Assembly (NCBI RefSeq): GCF_003610255.1
Contig: NZ_RAPS01000001.1
Location: forward strand, 7,901,001-7,965,000
Reading direction: 5' to 3'
Length of the DNA stretch: 64,000 bases
Origin: Streptomyces sp. TLI_171
GTDB lineage: Bacteria > Actinomycetota > Actinomycetes > Streptomycetales > Streptomycetaceae
Positions 8,703 to 19,272 of this stretch are shown here, in pieces (position 1 is the first letter of the stretch; each line of letters opens with the position of its first letter). The translations under genes and the position numbers were made by a program. The notes beneath the pieces are model-generated. The model searched no databases, had not been told where the DNA came from, and saw only the letters and a program-made list of their open reading frames with translations.

Positions 8703-11252
8703 ATGCCCCTGCCCCTGCCCCGACCCATCCGGCGCAGATCAGCCCTGTGCCTGACGGGCCTGCTTGCCGCAACCGCCGGATTGCTGAGCGCCCCCCTGCC
8801 CCTGGCGGTGGCCGCCGACGCGTCGCCCGCCGCCCCCGCCCAGGTCGACCCGGCCCTGCGATCCGCCGTCGAGGGCGGGCGGCAGGCCACCTTCTTCGTG
8901 GTGCTGAAGGACCGCGCCGACCTGGGCAAGTCCAAGGGCAAGGGCTCGCACGCCCAGCAGGCCGAGGCCGCCTACCAGGAGCTGCAGGACACCGCGCGGC
9001 GCAGCCAGGGCGCGCTGAAGAAGTTCCTGGACGAGCAGAGGGTCGGCCACCAGGACTACTGGATAGCCAACGCCGTCCAGGTCACCGGCGACGCCAAGCT
9101 GGTCGCCAAGCTGGCCAAGCGCGACGACGTGCAGAAGATCGTCAAGGCACAGACGTACCACATAGACGACACCCAGGTCTCGGCCGCGACCACCGCCGAG
9201 ACGAGCAGCGACGGCACGCCCGAGTGGGGCGTGAAGGACATCGAGGCCGACCAGGTGTGGTCGCAGTACGACGCGCGCGGCGAGGGCATCGTGATCGCCA
9301 ACGTCGACTCCGGCGTGCAGTACGACCACCCGGACCTGGTCGCCAACTACCGCGGCAACAACGGTGACGGCACCTTCACCAACGACTACAACTTCTACGA
9401 CCCGACCGGGCTGTGCGCCACCCCCAGCACCCCGTGCGACAACAACGGCCACGGCACCCACACCATGGGCACCATGGTCGCCAAGAACGGCATCGGCGTC
9501 GCCCCGAACGCGAAGTGGATCGCCGCCAAGGGCTGCGAGTCCTCGCAGTGCTCGGACGAGTACCTGCTGAAGGCCGGCCAGTGGCTGCTCGCGCCGACCG
9601 ACCACAACGGCAACAACCCGCGGCCCGACCTGGCGCCGAACATCGTCAACAACTCCTGGGGCGGCGGCGACACCACCTTCTACCAGGACATCGTGGAGGC
9701 GTGGAACTCCGCGGGCATCTTCGAGGCGTTCGCGGCCGGCAACGACGGCGACGGCTCCACCTGCTCCACCTCGCACGCCCCCGGTTCGCAGGCACCGTCC
9801 TACGGGGTGGGCGCGTACGACGTGAACGGCAGGATCGCGAACTTCTCCGGCTTCGGCCCGTCCCTGGTGGACGGCTCGACCAAGCCGAACATCTCCGCCC
9901 CCGGCGTCAACATCCGCTCCACCTGGCCCGGTTCGGGCTACATGGCGGAGTCCGGCACCTCGATGGCCACCCCGCACGTGGCCGGTGCGGCCGCACTGCT
10001 GTGGTCGGCCGCACCGAGCCTGATCGGTGACATCGACGCCACCCGTGCGCTGCTCAACCAGGGCGCCCGGGACGTCGACGACACCCACTGCGGCGGCACC
10101 GCCGGCATGAACAACGTCTGGGGCGAGGGCAGGCTCGACATCCTCAAGTCCGTCGACCTGGCCCCGCACACCGCCGTCAGCATCACCGGCAAGGCCACCG
10201 ACCAGGCGACCGGCGCCGCGCTGCCCGGCATCGTGGTGCGGATCACCGCGGACGGCGGCGACACCCGCACCGTCACCACCGCCTCCGACGGCTCCTACCG
10301 CCTCGCGCTGGCCCCCGGCAGCTACAGCGTCGCCGCCTCCGGCTACGGTTACGCGAACTTCGAGCTCAAGGGCCTGACGGTCGTCTCCGGGCAGCCGCAG
10401 ACCGTGCCGCTGGCGATGACCGCCGTCGCCACCCACGCCGTCACCGGCACCGTGCTGGACGTCACCGGAAAGCCGCTGGCGGGCGCCGTGGTCGAACTCA
10501 CCGGCTCCCCGGTGAAGTCGGTGGTCTCCGGCCAGGACGGCTCCTACAACCTGGGCAAGGTCGCCGAGGGCAGCTACACGCTGACCGTCAAGCCCGCCCA
10601 GCCGGTGCTGTGCAACGGCGTGTTCACCGGCCCGCTGGCCGTCGCCGCCGACGTGGCCAAGACCGTGCAGGCCCCGGCCCGGACCGACAACTCCGGCACC
10701 AGCTGCGCCCCCACCGCGTACTCCTGGGTCAAGGGCGCCACCAAGGTCGCGCTCAGCGGCGACGAGGACGCCAAGACCGTCAGCCTGCCGTTCCCGGTCA
10801 CCTACTACGGCGTGAAGTACACCAGCGCCTCGGTCACCACCGACGGCCTGGTCAACTTCCTGGCGCCGCGGATCGGCGACTACGCCAACACCGCGCTGCC
10901 CACCCCGTACCAGCCCAACGGCGTGGTCGCCCCGTTCTGGGACGACCTGACGCTCGACAAGAAGGCCACCGTCACCACCGCCACCACCGGCACCGCCGGG
11001 CAGCGCACCTTCGCCGTGGTCTGGGACAACGTCCCGCTGGTCTCCGACAGCTCCAAGCGGGTCAGCTTCGAGGTGCTGTTCGAGGAGGCGAGCGGCGCGA
11101 TCACCTTCCAGTACCAGAACGTGCCCGGCGCGGGCTCCGGCGCCACCGTCGGCCTCGAGAACCAGGCCGGCACCGACGCCCTGCAGTACTCCTTCAACCA
11201 GGCCGTCCTGACCAACGGCTCGGCGATCCGCTTCACCCAGGGAGCCAAGTGA
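8703..11252 (+). CDS. Secreted subtilisin-like serine protease (S8)
   Basis: The 849-residue protein begins with a Sec signal peptide (residues 1-37, ending LPLAVAADA), then a propeptide of the I9 inhibitor type (FFVVLKDRADLGKS). The S8 triad is complete: Asp202 in ANVDSGVQYDHPDL, His250 in NGHGTHTMGTM and Ser420 in SGTSMATPHVAGAAAL. After residue 490 come two beta-sandwich repeats of the carboxypeptidase-regulatory type (GKATDQATGAALPGIVV, GTVLDVTGKPLAGAVVE) and a C-terminal beta-rich module. It is an extracellular peptidase. Its stop codon overlaps the next gene start by 1 nt (TGATG), so the two are co-translated. Confidence 0.93.
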   Translation: MPLPLPRPIRRRSALCLTGLLAATAGLLSAPLPLAVAADASPAAPAQVDPALRSAVEGGRQATFFVVLKDRADLGKSKGKGSHAQQAEAAYQELQDTARRSQGALKKFLDEQRVGHQDYWIANAVQVTGDAKLVAKLAKRDDVQKIVKAQTYHIDDTQVSAATTAETSSDGTPEWGVKDIEADQVWSQYDARGEGIVIANVDSGVQYDHPDLVANYRGNNGDGTFTNDYNFYDPTGLCATPSTPCDNNGHGTHTMGTMVAKNGIGVAPNAKWIAAKGCESSQCSDEYLLKAGQWLLAPTDHNGNNPRPDLAPNIVNNSWGGGDTTFYQDIVEAWNSAGIFEAFAAGNDGDGSTCSTSHAPGSQAPSYGVGAYDVNGRIANFSGFGPSLVDGSTKPNISAPGVNIRSTWPGSGYMAESGTSMATPHVAGAAALLWSAAPSLIGDIDATRALLNQGARDVDDTHCGGTAGMNNVWGEGRLDILKSVDLAPHTAVSITGKATDQATGAALPGIVVRITADGGDTRTVTTASDGSYRLALAPGSYSVAASGYGYANFELKGLTVVSGQPQTVPLAMTAVATHAVTGTVLDVTGKPLAGAVVELTGSPVKSVVSGQDGSYNLGKVAEGSYTLTVKPAQPVLCNGVFTGPLAVAADVAKTVQAPARTDNSGTSCAPTAYSWVKGATKVALSGDEDAKTVSLPFPVTYYGVKYTSASVTTDGLVNFLAPRIGDYANTALPTPYQPNGVVAPFWDDLTLDKKATVTTATTGTAGQRTFAVVWDNVPLVSDSSKRVSFEVLFEEASGAITFQYQNVPGAGSGATVGLENQAGTDALQYSFNQAVLTNGSAIRFTQGAK

Positions 11253-14154
11253 TGACCACCCACCGCAGAGCCCTCCGGCTCGCCTCCGGCCTGGTCGCCG
11301 CGGGCCTGGCCCTCACCGCCGCCCCGTACGCGCTGGCCGCCGACGCCACCGCCGGCACCGACGGCGTGATCAAGCTGACCGACCAGCAGGCCCAGGACCT
11401 CGACGCCCGGCTCAGCGCCGACGCCTACCCGCAGGCCACCGCCCCCGACAGCGCCGACACCGCCCCCGGCGGCAGTGACAGCACCGGCAGCGGCAGCCAC
11501 CTGGACGCCCACGCGCCCGTCACCTTCACCGCCGCCTCCACCCTGGAGGGCGTGCGCGGCATCGCCGCCACCGTCCCCGCCGGATCCGACGGCAGCTACT
11601 TCACCCTGCACAGCCTCGGCAACGTCCAGCTGCACAAGGCCGACGGCTCCACCGCCTGGGCCCGCACCAACGCCTCGCTGTACGCCGACTGGCAGGTCAA
11701 GCCGCTGCGGCCGTGGGACACCGAGCCGTACCCGGCCCGCATCCCGCTGGCGTTCAACTTCGTCAACCCGTTCAGCTCCAGCTCGGCCCAGGGCTACGAC
11801 ACCGGCGACCTGACCGGTGACGGCGTGCCCGACCTGGTCATCGCGGCCGGCGTCGGTGAGAACCCGTACCGGCCGTTCACCTCGCCCAACTCGGCGCTCA
11901 CCTACGGCTCCTTCGTCACCGTGCTGGACGGCTCCACCGGCAAGACCCTGTGGACCAAGCTGTACGCCTCCACCACCATCGTCCGGATCGTCGACGGCAC
12001 CCTGCTGGTCTCCGACGCGCCCAGCAACAACACCAGCGCCGCCAAGACCGCCACCGCTGCCCTGACCGGCATCCGCTTCGGCTACGCCGACGGCAAGCTC
12101 ACCCCCGCCAAGACCTGGACCTACGACACCGGCGTCAGCAAGGCGAGCGGCGAGGCCGCCTGGGGCGACCTGGTGAAGCTCGGCGGCGGCAAGGTCGCGG
12201 TCTCCTTCGACCGGCGCAAGACCGCCACCGCCCCGGCCCGCAGCACCACCCTCGTGCTGAACACCGCCGACGGCACCCTCGGCTGGCAGACCGACGGCGA
12301 CCTGTTCGGCCGCAAGCTGGAGCTCGACGCCACCCGCCACCGCATCGTCGCCCTCGAACAGAAGGACTACACCGAGCAGTTGGCGTACTCGGTGGTCGGC
12401 TACGACCTGGCCACCGGCGCCCGCACCGTGCTGGACACCCGGACCAACGTGCTGCCCACCGCGATCGCCGTCGGCGACCTCGGCGGCGACACCGCCACGT
12501 ACGCCGTCGCCGAGGACTCCTTCGACCCCAGCGGCTACGTCAACGCCACCACCATCCGGGTGCTCGACGGCGACGACGGCTCCACCGTCCGCTGGACCAA
12601 CACCACGAAGCCCAGCGTCAACACCGGCGACGGCCCCAGCACCTGGGCCCTCGACATCGCCGACGGCTCGCTGATCGCCAGCTCCCAGGACGGCCGGGCC
12701 ACCGACACCGCCGTCAACGTCTCCGGCCTGCGCTACGGCATGCTGACCGCCTACAACGGCAAAGGCAAGGTCCGCTGGCAGGTCAACGGCACCGCCGCCT
12801 CCCCGCGCCTGCAGCAGGTCGACGGCGGCGTGGTGCGCACCGTCGACCAGCAGCAGAACGTCCACACCTACAACCTCGGCAACGGCAAGCAGAAGAGCCT
12901 CACCCCGCTCCAGGGCGACCTCAACTACGCCGCCGCCACCGACCTCGACGGCGACGGCAAGCAGGACGTCGTCGCCGGCGGCAACTCCGACGGCGTCTGG
13001 GCCTACTCCGGCCCTTCGCTGCTCACCGGCACCCCAAGCAGCTGTGGCGGGCCACCGTCTCCGGCGAGGTGCACGCCGTCGCCACCGGCGACGTCAACGG
13101 CGACGGCAAGCCCGAGGTCGTGGTGGCCGCCGACACCGCCACCGTCGTCCTCGACGGCCGCACCGGCCAGGTGCTGGCCACCATCGACGGCGGCGGCAAG
13201 TTCGTCCGCTCGGTGACGCTCGCCGACCTTGACGGCGACGGCAAGCAGGAGATCCTCGTCCCCACCGACGCGCTGCGCGCCTACAAGGGCGACGGCACGG
13301 CGCTGTGGACGTACGGCGCCCCGGCCGGCTCCGGCGAGGTCGTCTTCTCCGACACCGTGGTCTCCGAAGGCAGGGTGTTCGCCCAGTACGCGGGCATCGG
13401 CGCCATGAACCAGGTCGACTCGGTGCAGAACGGCGTCGCCCTGGACGCCGCCAAGGGCACCCTGCTCTGGCAGGCCGACCCCAAGGCGCCCGCCGAGGCC
13501 GTCGACGGCAAGATCCACGGCGCGCTGCTCGACCACGCGGTCTACGCCTCGCCGGAGATCCCGTACGCCGACGGCCACGCCATGGTCTACACCTGGCTGA
13601 TCTCGGCCGTCCCCGGCGGCATCAGCGGCGGCGGCACCGACCTGGTCAGCCCGATGTCGGTCACCGAGATCCGCGACGGCCGCACCGGCGAGGTGCTGCA
13701 CCAGAAGGTGGCCGGCGGCCCCTGGTCGCACGGCAACTTCTTCACCGGCGAGGACGGCGACGGCCTCCAGGAGATGGGCTTCGGCGTGCTGCGCCAGTAC
13801 CTGGCGGGTGGTGAGGACCGCTGGACCTCCACCATCGCGCCGCTGCGCACCGCGCAGTTCATCACCGGTCCCGACGGCAGGAAGCTGCTGGTCGGCGGCG
13901 TCGAGGGAGGTCTCGCCGCCTACGACCCGGCGATCGTCGGCGACGGGAACTCCTTCCACTCGGCCATCGGCTCCGCCACCCTGCGCGGCGGCCGCAACTA
14001 CCTCGCGGTCGACCTGGACGGCGACGGCAAGGAGGAGATGGTCTCGCTCAACTCCGACGCCCTCGGCGTCAACCGGGCCGCCGAACTGCTCGGCGGCGGG
14101 GTCCTCTCCATCGACAACGGCATCCACCAGATGACGACGTTCAAGCTCTCCTGA
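11252..14154 (+). CDS. Secreted FG-GAP/VCBS repeat protein, frameshifted at 13032-13035
   Basis: After a Sec signal (MTTHRRALRLASGLVAAGLA, cleavage near residue 30) the protein carries FG-GAP-like calcium-binding repeats: GDLTGDGVPDLVIAAG, DLDGDGKQDVVAGGN, GDVNGDGKPEVVVAADT, DLDGDGKQEILVPTD and DLDGDGKEEMVSLNSD, which suggests a surface beta-propeller. The frame is continuous to about 13031. There the C run in CACCCCAAG is one base short; adding one C joins the frame to KQLWRATVSGEVHAV and on to the stop at 14154, giving about 967 residues. Both halves have normal codon bias. The lesion could be a real recent mutation or a homopolymer sequencing error. It is coupled to the subtilase gene. Confidence 0.85.
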
Positions 14155-14187
14155 GCCCTGCGAACGACTGCCCAGGCAGGACTGAAC

Positions 14188-14221
14188 GAGTGCTCCGCGG
14201 CCCACGGCCCGCGGAGCACTC
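14188..14221 (+). terminator. Terminator of the subtilase/FG-GAP operon
   Basis: GAGTGCTCCGCGG pairs perfectly with CCGCGGAGCACTC (13 bp) around an 8-nt loop, 33 bp after the stop codon. There is no U-tract. Confidence 0.75.
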
Positions 14222-14249
14222 AGCCTGTTCGTGTACTGTTACCGGCCTG

Positions 14250-17200
14250 ATGGGCGTACCAGAGACAGGCGGACCGGACACCGCACCACCCATACTGCGT
14301 CTCCACCTCTTCGACGGATTCCGGGCGGTCCGTGACACCGGGGCGCCGCTGGCCGAACGGTGGTCCCGCCCCAGCGCCCGCATCCTGGTCAAACTGCTCG
14401 CCGTCACCCCCGGTCATCGCCTGCACCGCGAACAGGCGATGGAGACCTGCTGGCCCGACACCGACCCGTCCGCCGCCGCCGGCAGCCTTCGCGTCGCCCT
14501 GCACGCCGCCCGGCACGCCCTCGAACCCGAACTCGCCCCCCGCGCGTCATCGTCCTACCTCAAGGCCGACGGGGGACTGCTGCTGCTCGACCCCGCCGCC
14601 GTCTGGATCGACGCCGACCACGCCGAACAGGCCGCCGAGGACGCCCTCGCGGACGGCCGGGCCGAACGACTCGCGGACGCGATAAGCCAGTTCACCGGCG
14701 AACTGCTCCCCGAGGACCGCTACGCGCACTGGGCCGAGCCCCGCCGCACCCGGCTCGACCGGTTGCGCGAGCAACTCCTGCTGAGGCTCGCCGCCGCCCA
14801 CCTCGACCAGGGCCGCCCCGAGGACGCCGCCGCCTGCGCCGAACAGGTCCTCGCCACCAGCCCCGCCGAGGAACTCGCCCACCGCCTGCTCATCGACGCC
14901 TGCCTGCGCCAGGGACAGCGCCGCCGCGCCCTGCGCCAGTACCACCAGTGCCGCGAAGCGCTCGACGCCGAACTCGGCATCCGCCCCGGCCCCGAGACCG
15001 AACGCCTGCACCGCGCCGCCCTCGCCGCCACCCCGCCCCCGCCCCCGCCGGCGCCATCCTTCCCGCCCTCCTGCGCAGTTCCGCCCCCACCCGGCTGCAC
15101 GGCCGAGAACGCGAACTGGCGCGCCTGCTCGCTCCCGCCGAGCCCCCCGTGCGCCTGCTTACCGGCGAAGCCGGCATCGGCAAGACCCGCCTCGCCGCCG
15201 AAGCCGCCCGCCGCGCGTCCGCCGACGGCACCGCCGTCCTGTGGGGCAGCGGACAGGACGCCGAGGACCACACCCCGTACGGAGTCTTCGCCGCCGCCCT
15301 CGACGGCTGGCTCGCCGAACTCGACCCCGCCGAACGCGCCAGGACCAGTGCCGAGTACCCAGAACTCGCCGCCGTCCTGCCCTCGCTGGGCCAGGTGCCG
15401 GCCGGCACCGCCCGTAGCCCGGAGGAGGAACGCGACCGCCTCTTCCAAGCCGGCGCCGCCCTGCTCGGCGACCTCGCCGCCACCCGTCCCGTCCTGGTCG
15501 TCCTCGACGACCTGCACGCCGCCGACACCGGCTCCTACCAGCTCCTCGGCCACCTCGCCCGGCGCGCCCACGACCGCCGCACCCCGCTGCGCTTCCTCGC
15601 CACCTACCGGGAGGAGGAACTGACCGACGGGGATGCCCGCCGCCTCGCCCTCGCCGCGATGATCCGCCGGCAACTGGCGGTGCGCGAGGAGCTGGGACGG
15701 CTCGGCGAAGCCGCCGTGCTGGCCGCCGTCCGCGACGCCACCGGCCGCCCGCCCGGGCCCGAGGTGTGGGAACTCTCCCTCGGCAATCCGCTGTTCGCCC
15801 TCGAACTCGCCCGCGGCGGCGAGCCGGGCGGTGACCCCGCCCACCCGCCCGCCGGCGTCCGCGACCTGGTCGGCGAACGGCTCGTCCGGCTCGACCCGCA
15901 CGCCCGCCGCGTCGTCGAAGCGCTCTCGGTGGCCGGGGGCGAGGCCGCCCTCGCCGAACTCCTCGACGTCGCCGAACACGGCCTGCACCCGCCCGTCACC
16001 GGCGCCGCCGCCGCCGACGCCGTCGAACACGCCATCGCCGCCGCCCTCATCGAAGAACGCCCGGTCGTCACCGCCGGACGCACCGAAGCCGGACTCGCCT
16101 TCCGCCACCCCCTCGTCCGGCTCACCTGCTACGACGGCTTGTCCGCCGTCCGCCGCCGCCAACTGCACACTTCCTACGCCCTGGCCGTCCAACGCCGCCG
16201 CCCCGACGCCGTCGACAGCCTCGCCTCCCACTTCACCCGCGCCGACGACCCACGCGCCGCCGAATACCTGCGTCGCGCCGCCGAACGCGCCGCCGCGCTC
16301 TACGCCAACGACACCGCCGACCGCTACTACCGCGACCTGGTCGCCCGCCTCGACATCGACGCCGCCCGCGCCCGCCTCGCCCACAGCCAGGTCCTGCGCC
16401 GGATGGGCGAACCCGGCCGGGCCGCCGAGACCCTGCGCGCCGCACTGGCCGAGTTCACCGCCCGTGGAGAGCTCGACGACACCGTCACCGCCGCCGCCCA
16501 CCTGGCCGAAACCCTTGCCCGGACCGGCGAGCACGAGCAGGCGTCCGCCGTCCTGGAGGCTCACCCGCCGCAGGCGGCATCCGGCCCGGAGGCCCGTGCG
16601 CTGTACCACCTCGCCCGCTCCGTCCTCCTCATGCTCGGCGGCCGCCACGAGGAGGGCCACCGAGCCGCCCGACGTGCCCAGGACCCCGCCGAATGCGTCC
16701 CCGGCCCCACCGGCCAGCTCCTGCAAGCCCGTTCGTACGCCATGCAAGCCGTGAACCTCGGCCTGGCCGGACGCTTCGGCGAGGCCCGGCAGGCCGGCGA
16801 CCGGGCCCTCGCCCCTGCCCAGGCGTACGGCGACCCCGTCCTGCTCGGCTCGGTGCTCTCCACACTCCGCGAGAACGCCCGCCGGCACGGCCGCCTGCAC
16901 GACGCCGTCCGCTTCGGCCGCCAGGCCCTCCATCACGCCCAGCAGTCCAGCAACCCCGCCGCCACAGCCTTCGAACAGCTCAACCTCGCCGAACTCCACC
17001 TCCTGCTGGAGGAGTTCGACACCGCGGCGGTGTTCGCCGAGGCCGCCGTGGCGAGCGCGGACTGGGAGGACGCGTGGCCGCTGCCGTACGCCCTGACCGC
17101 CCACGCCCGGGTCCTGCTGCGCACCGGCCGGGTCGACCGCGTCGCCGGACTCCTCGACCGGGCCAGGGAAGCTGCCGACCGCTCCGCCGACCGCCAGGCC

Positions 17201-17545
17201 CAGCACGAAGTGCTACGCGCCCGCGCCGAACTGGCTCTGCGCACCGGCGAACCCGAGCTGACCGCCCATCACGCACCGGATCTGGTCGCGCGCGCCCTGC
17301 TGGCCGCCGGGCGCCCCGCCGAGGCCGCAGCGGTCGCCGCCGCGGAGGCCGCCCGGGCGGCCGCCAGCGGCGAACGCCTTGCCGAGGCGGAGGCACTGCT
17401 GGCGCACGCCGCGGCCCTGCGGGCGCTCGGTGACACCGCGGCGGCGGCCACCGCGCTGACCCAGGCCGAGAGCCTCTGCCGCGCCCTGCCCTACCCGGCC
17501 GGCCTCACCACGGCCCGTTCCCTGAGGGCGGCTCAGGAGAGCTGA
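14250..17545 (+). CDS. SARP-type regulator with ATPase and TPR domains, frameshifted at 15031-15034
   Basis: Residues 1-100 form the OmpR-like winged helix of SARP regulators (LRLHLFDGFRAVRD, then RILVKLLAVTPGHRLHREQA), and 105-260 a bacterial transcriptional activation domain. An ATPase follows (Walker A GEAGIGKTRLA, Walker B PVLVVLDDLHAAD), then TPR-like helices to the end, for about 1,098 residues. Between the activation domain and the ATPase the frame is lost in a C-rich linker: the ACCCC at 15030-15034 needs one more C to join ALAATP to APAPAGAILPALL. ATG 14250 lies 10 nt after a TACTGT -10-like element and has no ribosome site, so the mRNA may be leaderless. It is probably a pathway-specific or global AfsR-like activator; no biosynthetic cluster is adjacent. 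Confidence 0.85.
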
Positions 17546-17567
17546 CGGCGCCACGGGTCGATGGCGT

Positions 17568-17588
17568 GGCCCGCCACAACGGCGGGCC
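17568..17588. terminator. Bidirectional terminator between convergent genes
   Basis: GGCCCGCC and GGCGGGCC form a perfect 8-bp stem with loop ACAAC. It sits 23 bp after the SARP gene and faces the convergent secreted-protein gene. A second short hairpin (TCCCGAT/ATCGGGA) follows near 17620. The rest of 17589-17827 shows nothing I can support. Confidence 0.6.
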
Positions 17589-17827
17589 CGAGTACCGCTG
17601 GTCGGGTAACGGTTCCCGATACCATCGGGATGGTCCGGGACCGAGGCGCGGAGAGTGGGGTGGCAGGCGGCCACCCGGCGCACCTTCTCGGCCACGATGA
17701 ATGACCACCGGCGCCCGAGGCACCGGTCCGCACTCCCTGAGCCCGTTGCCCGGTCGGACGTCAGGAGCGATCGGCTGGCAGCACGGGCGTTGCGAGAGGT
17801 GGCCGGCCGGCCGAGCGGCGCAAGCCG

Positions 17828-19180
17828 TCAGCCCGTCCTGCGGCCCAGGGCTTCGAAGGACTCGGTGGTGGTGTAGGCGCCGGTGGGCAGGTAGGGGCCC
17901 ATGACGGCGCGTTCGTCACCGGGGACGCGGGTGTTCTGCACGGCGTGGCCGAAGGCGGGGGAGGGGAGCATGTTGCGCAGGACGAGCATGGAGTTGTCGA
18001 GGTGTCCGGCTCCGTCTCCCTCCGGGGACAGGCTCAGCCAGTTGACGCCGTTGGCGGGGGTCGCGTTGCGGGGCCGGTCCTGGGGCAGGCTCAGGACGAC
18101 GGTGTAGTTGCCGTCCCGGTCGGTGACCAGGTCCTCGTCGTCGATGCACGCGACGGCGGCGGTGGTGGCCATCGACTCGTTGCTGCACAGGGACCAGTAC
18201 CGCAGGTCGGTCCCGGCCGGCATGCGAGGCGCGCGATCGACGGTGGCAGGGGTGGTGGGCAGCTTGCCGTGCAGGACGAGCACGTTGCCGTAGGCGCGGC
18301 TGACCTCCGCACTGACGTACTCGTTGTCCTTGTTGGAGTACTGGCCCCCGCTCTTGGCCGGGGTTCCGCCGCACTGTCCCTGGAAGACGCAGGCGATGGT
18401 GGCGGCCGAGTTGTAGAAGGAGTGCCAGACGGGCGTCGCCTCCGCGGGGAAGCCGACGGGCCTGCCGGGCTGGTCGCGCAGCGCCCGGTAGGTGTCCGGC
18501 GACAGCGAGGTCAGCGGCAGTGTCTCGCGGTGCTGGGCCTGCACCGCGTCACAGGCCGCCCGGCCGGTCACCGTGGTGCCGTCGGCCAGGTGCAGCGACG
18601 GCCGGGGCAGGCCGGTGCCGCCGGTGGCGTCGCGGCCGCGGTCGGGCAGGTAGACGCGGTAGAGCAGGACGGTCTCCGGCTGGCCCGGCACACCCGCGTA
18701 CAGAGTGTTGGCGGCGCGGGCGCCCGCGTCGGCGGGGCGCTGCGCGCCCACCACGGTCGCCGTGTACGAGCGGTGCGCCTCGCCCGCGCGGCGTGCGCCG
18801 GGAAGGTACGGGTTGCGGGAGCCCGCGTCGGGATTGGTGGAGACGTCGTTGAGGGCGTCGGTGGGGGCGTGGTTTGCGACGTCGTAGCTGTTCAGCGACT
18901 GGTAGCGGGCATGCGCGTACTCGCCGTCGAAGGTCAGTGTCGCGCCGGCGGGCAGCGTGAACATCGCCGCCCAGTACGTCGCTCCGCTGTCGGGGTAGGC
19001 GTAGTTCTGCGCGCGGCTCGCCAGGCTCGGTGTGGGGCCGAACCAGAAGCAGTCGGCCGCGACCCGGCCCTGGTCGGCGGGGCCGCCCCGGGTGGTGGCG
19101 AGGGCGGGCGGGGCGAGCACGGTGGTACCGAGCACGACGGCTGCGGCCGTCGCGGTGAAGCTTCCACGGAGAGAAGGCAT
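17828..19180 (-). CDS. Secreted protein of unknown function under TetR control
   Basis: The 450-residue protein has a Sec signal (residues 1-29, ending LAPPALATT). The mature protein is aromatic-rich, with segments such as CFWFGPTPSLASRAQNYAYP, ATYWAAMFTLPAGATLTFDG and LRYWSLCSNESMATTAAVAC, and six cysteines that may form disulfides outside the cell. I do not recognise a catalytic motif. GAGGAG lies 8 nt before the chosen ATG. A TTGACG-N18-TAGCGT promoter lies at 19262-19233, and an inverted repeat that overlaps its -35 box is shared with the divergent TetR gene, so this gene is the likely target of that repressor. Confidence 0.78.
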   Translation of the reverse strand: MPSLRGSFTATAAAVVLGTTVLAPPALATTRGGPADQGRVAADCFWFGPTPSLASRAQNYAYPDSGATYWAAMFTLPAGATLTFDGEYAHARYQSLNSYDVANHAPTDALNDVSTNPDAGSRNPYLPGARRAGEAHRSYTATVVGAQRPADAGARAANTLYAGVPGQPETVLLYRVYLPDRGRDATGGTGLPRPSLHLADGTTVTGRAACDAVQAQHRETLPLTSLSPDTYRALRDQPGRPVGFPAEATPVWHSFYNSAATIACVFQGQCGGTPAKSGGQYSNKDNEYVSAEVSRAYGNVLVLHGKLPTTPATVDRAPRMPAGTDLRYWSLCSNESMATTAAVACIDDEDLVTDRDGNYTVVLSLPQDRPRNATPANGVNWLSLSPEGDGAGHLDNSMLVLRNMLPSPAFGHAVQNTRVPGDERAVMGPYLPTGAYTTTESFEALGRRTG

Positions 19181-19232
19181 GGCGGGGCTCCTCTGGATGC
19201 GCACGGCTTCGTTACCGGCGAGTTGCGACGGG

Positions 19233-19262
19233 ACGCTAGCCCTCGAACGGAACACTCGTCAA
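19233..19262 (-). promoter_or_regulatory. Promoter of the secreted-protein gene
   Basis: On the minus strand TTGACG (19262-19257), an 18-nt spacer and TAGCGT (19238-19233) match a sigma-70-type promoter. The -35 box lies inside the TetR operator. Confidence 0.5.
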
Positions 19263-19272
19263 TAATGTTCCG
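19248..19272. promoter_or_regulatory. Candidate TetR operator
   Basis: CGGAACA, an 11-bp spacer and TGTTCCG form a perfect inverted repeat in the divergent intergenic region. It covers the -35 box of the minus-strand gene and the first ATG of the TetR gene, as expected for autorepression plus repression of the neighbour. Confidence 0.6.

Noticed and set aside
14210..14239. Full -35/-10 promoter for the SARP gene
   Set aside because: TACTGT is a fair -10 box for a leaderless start, but the -35 position falls in the upstream terminator stem and matches nothing, so no promoter feature is listed.
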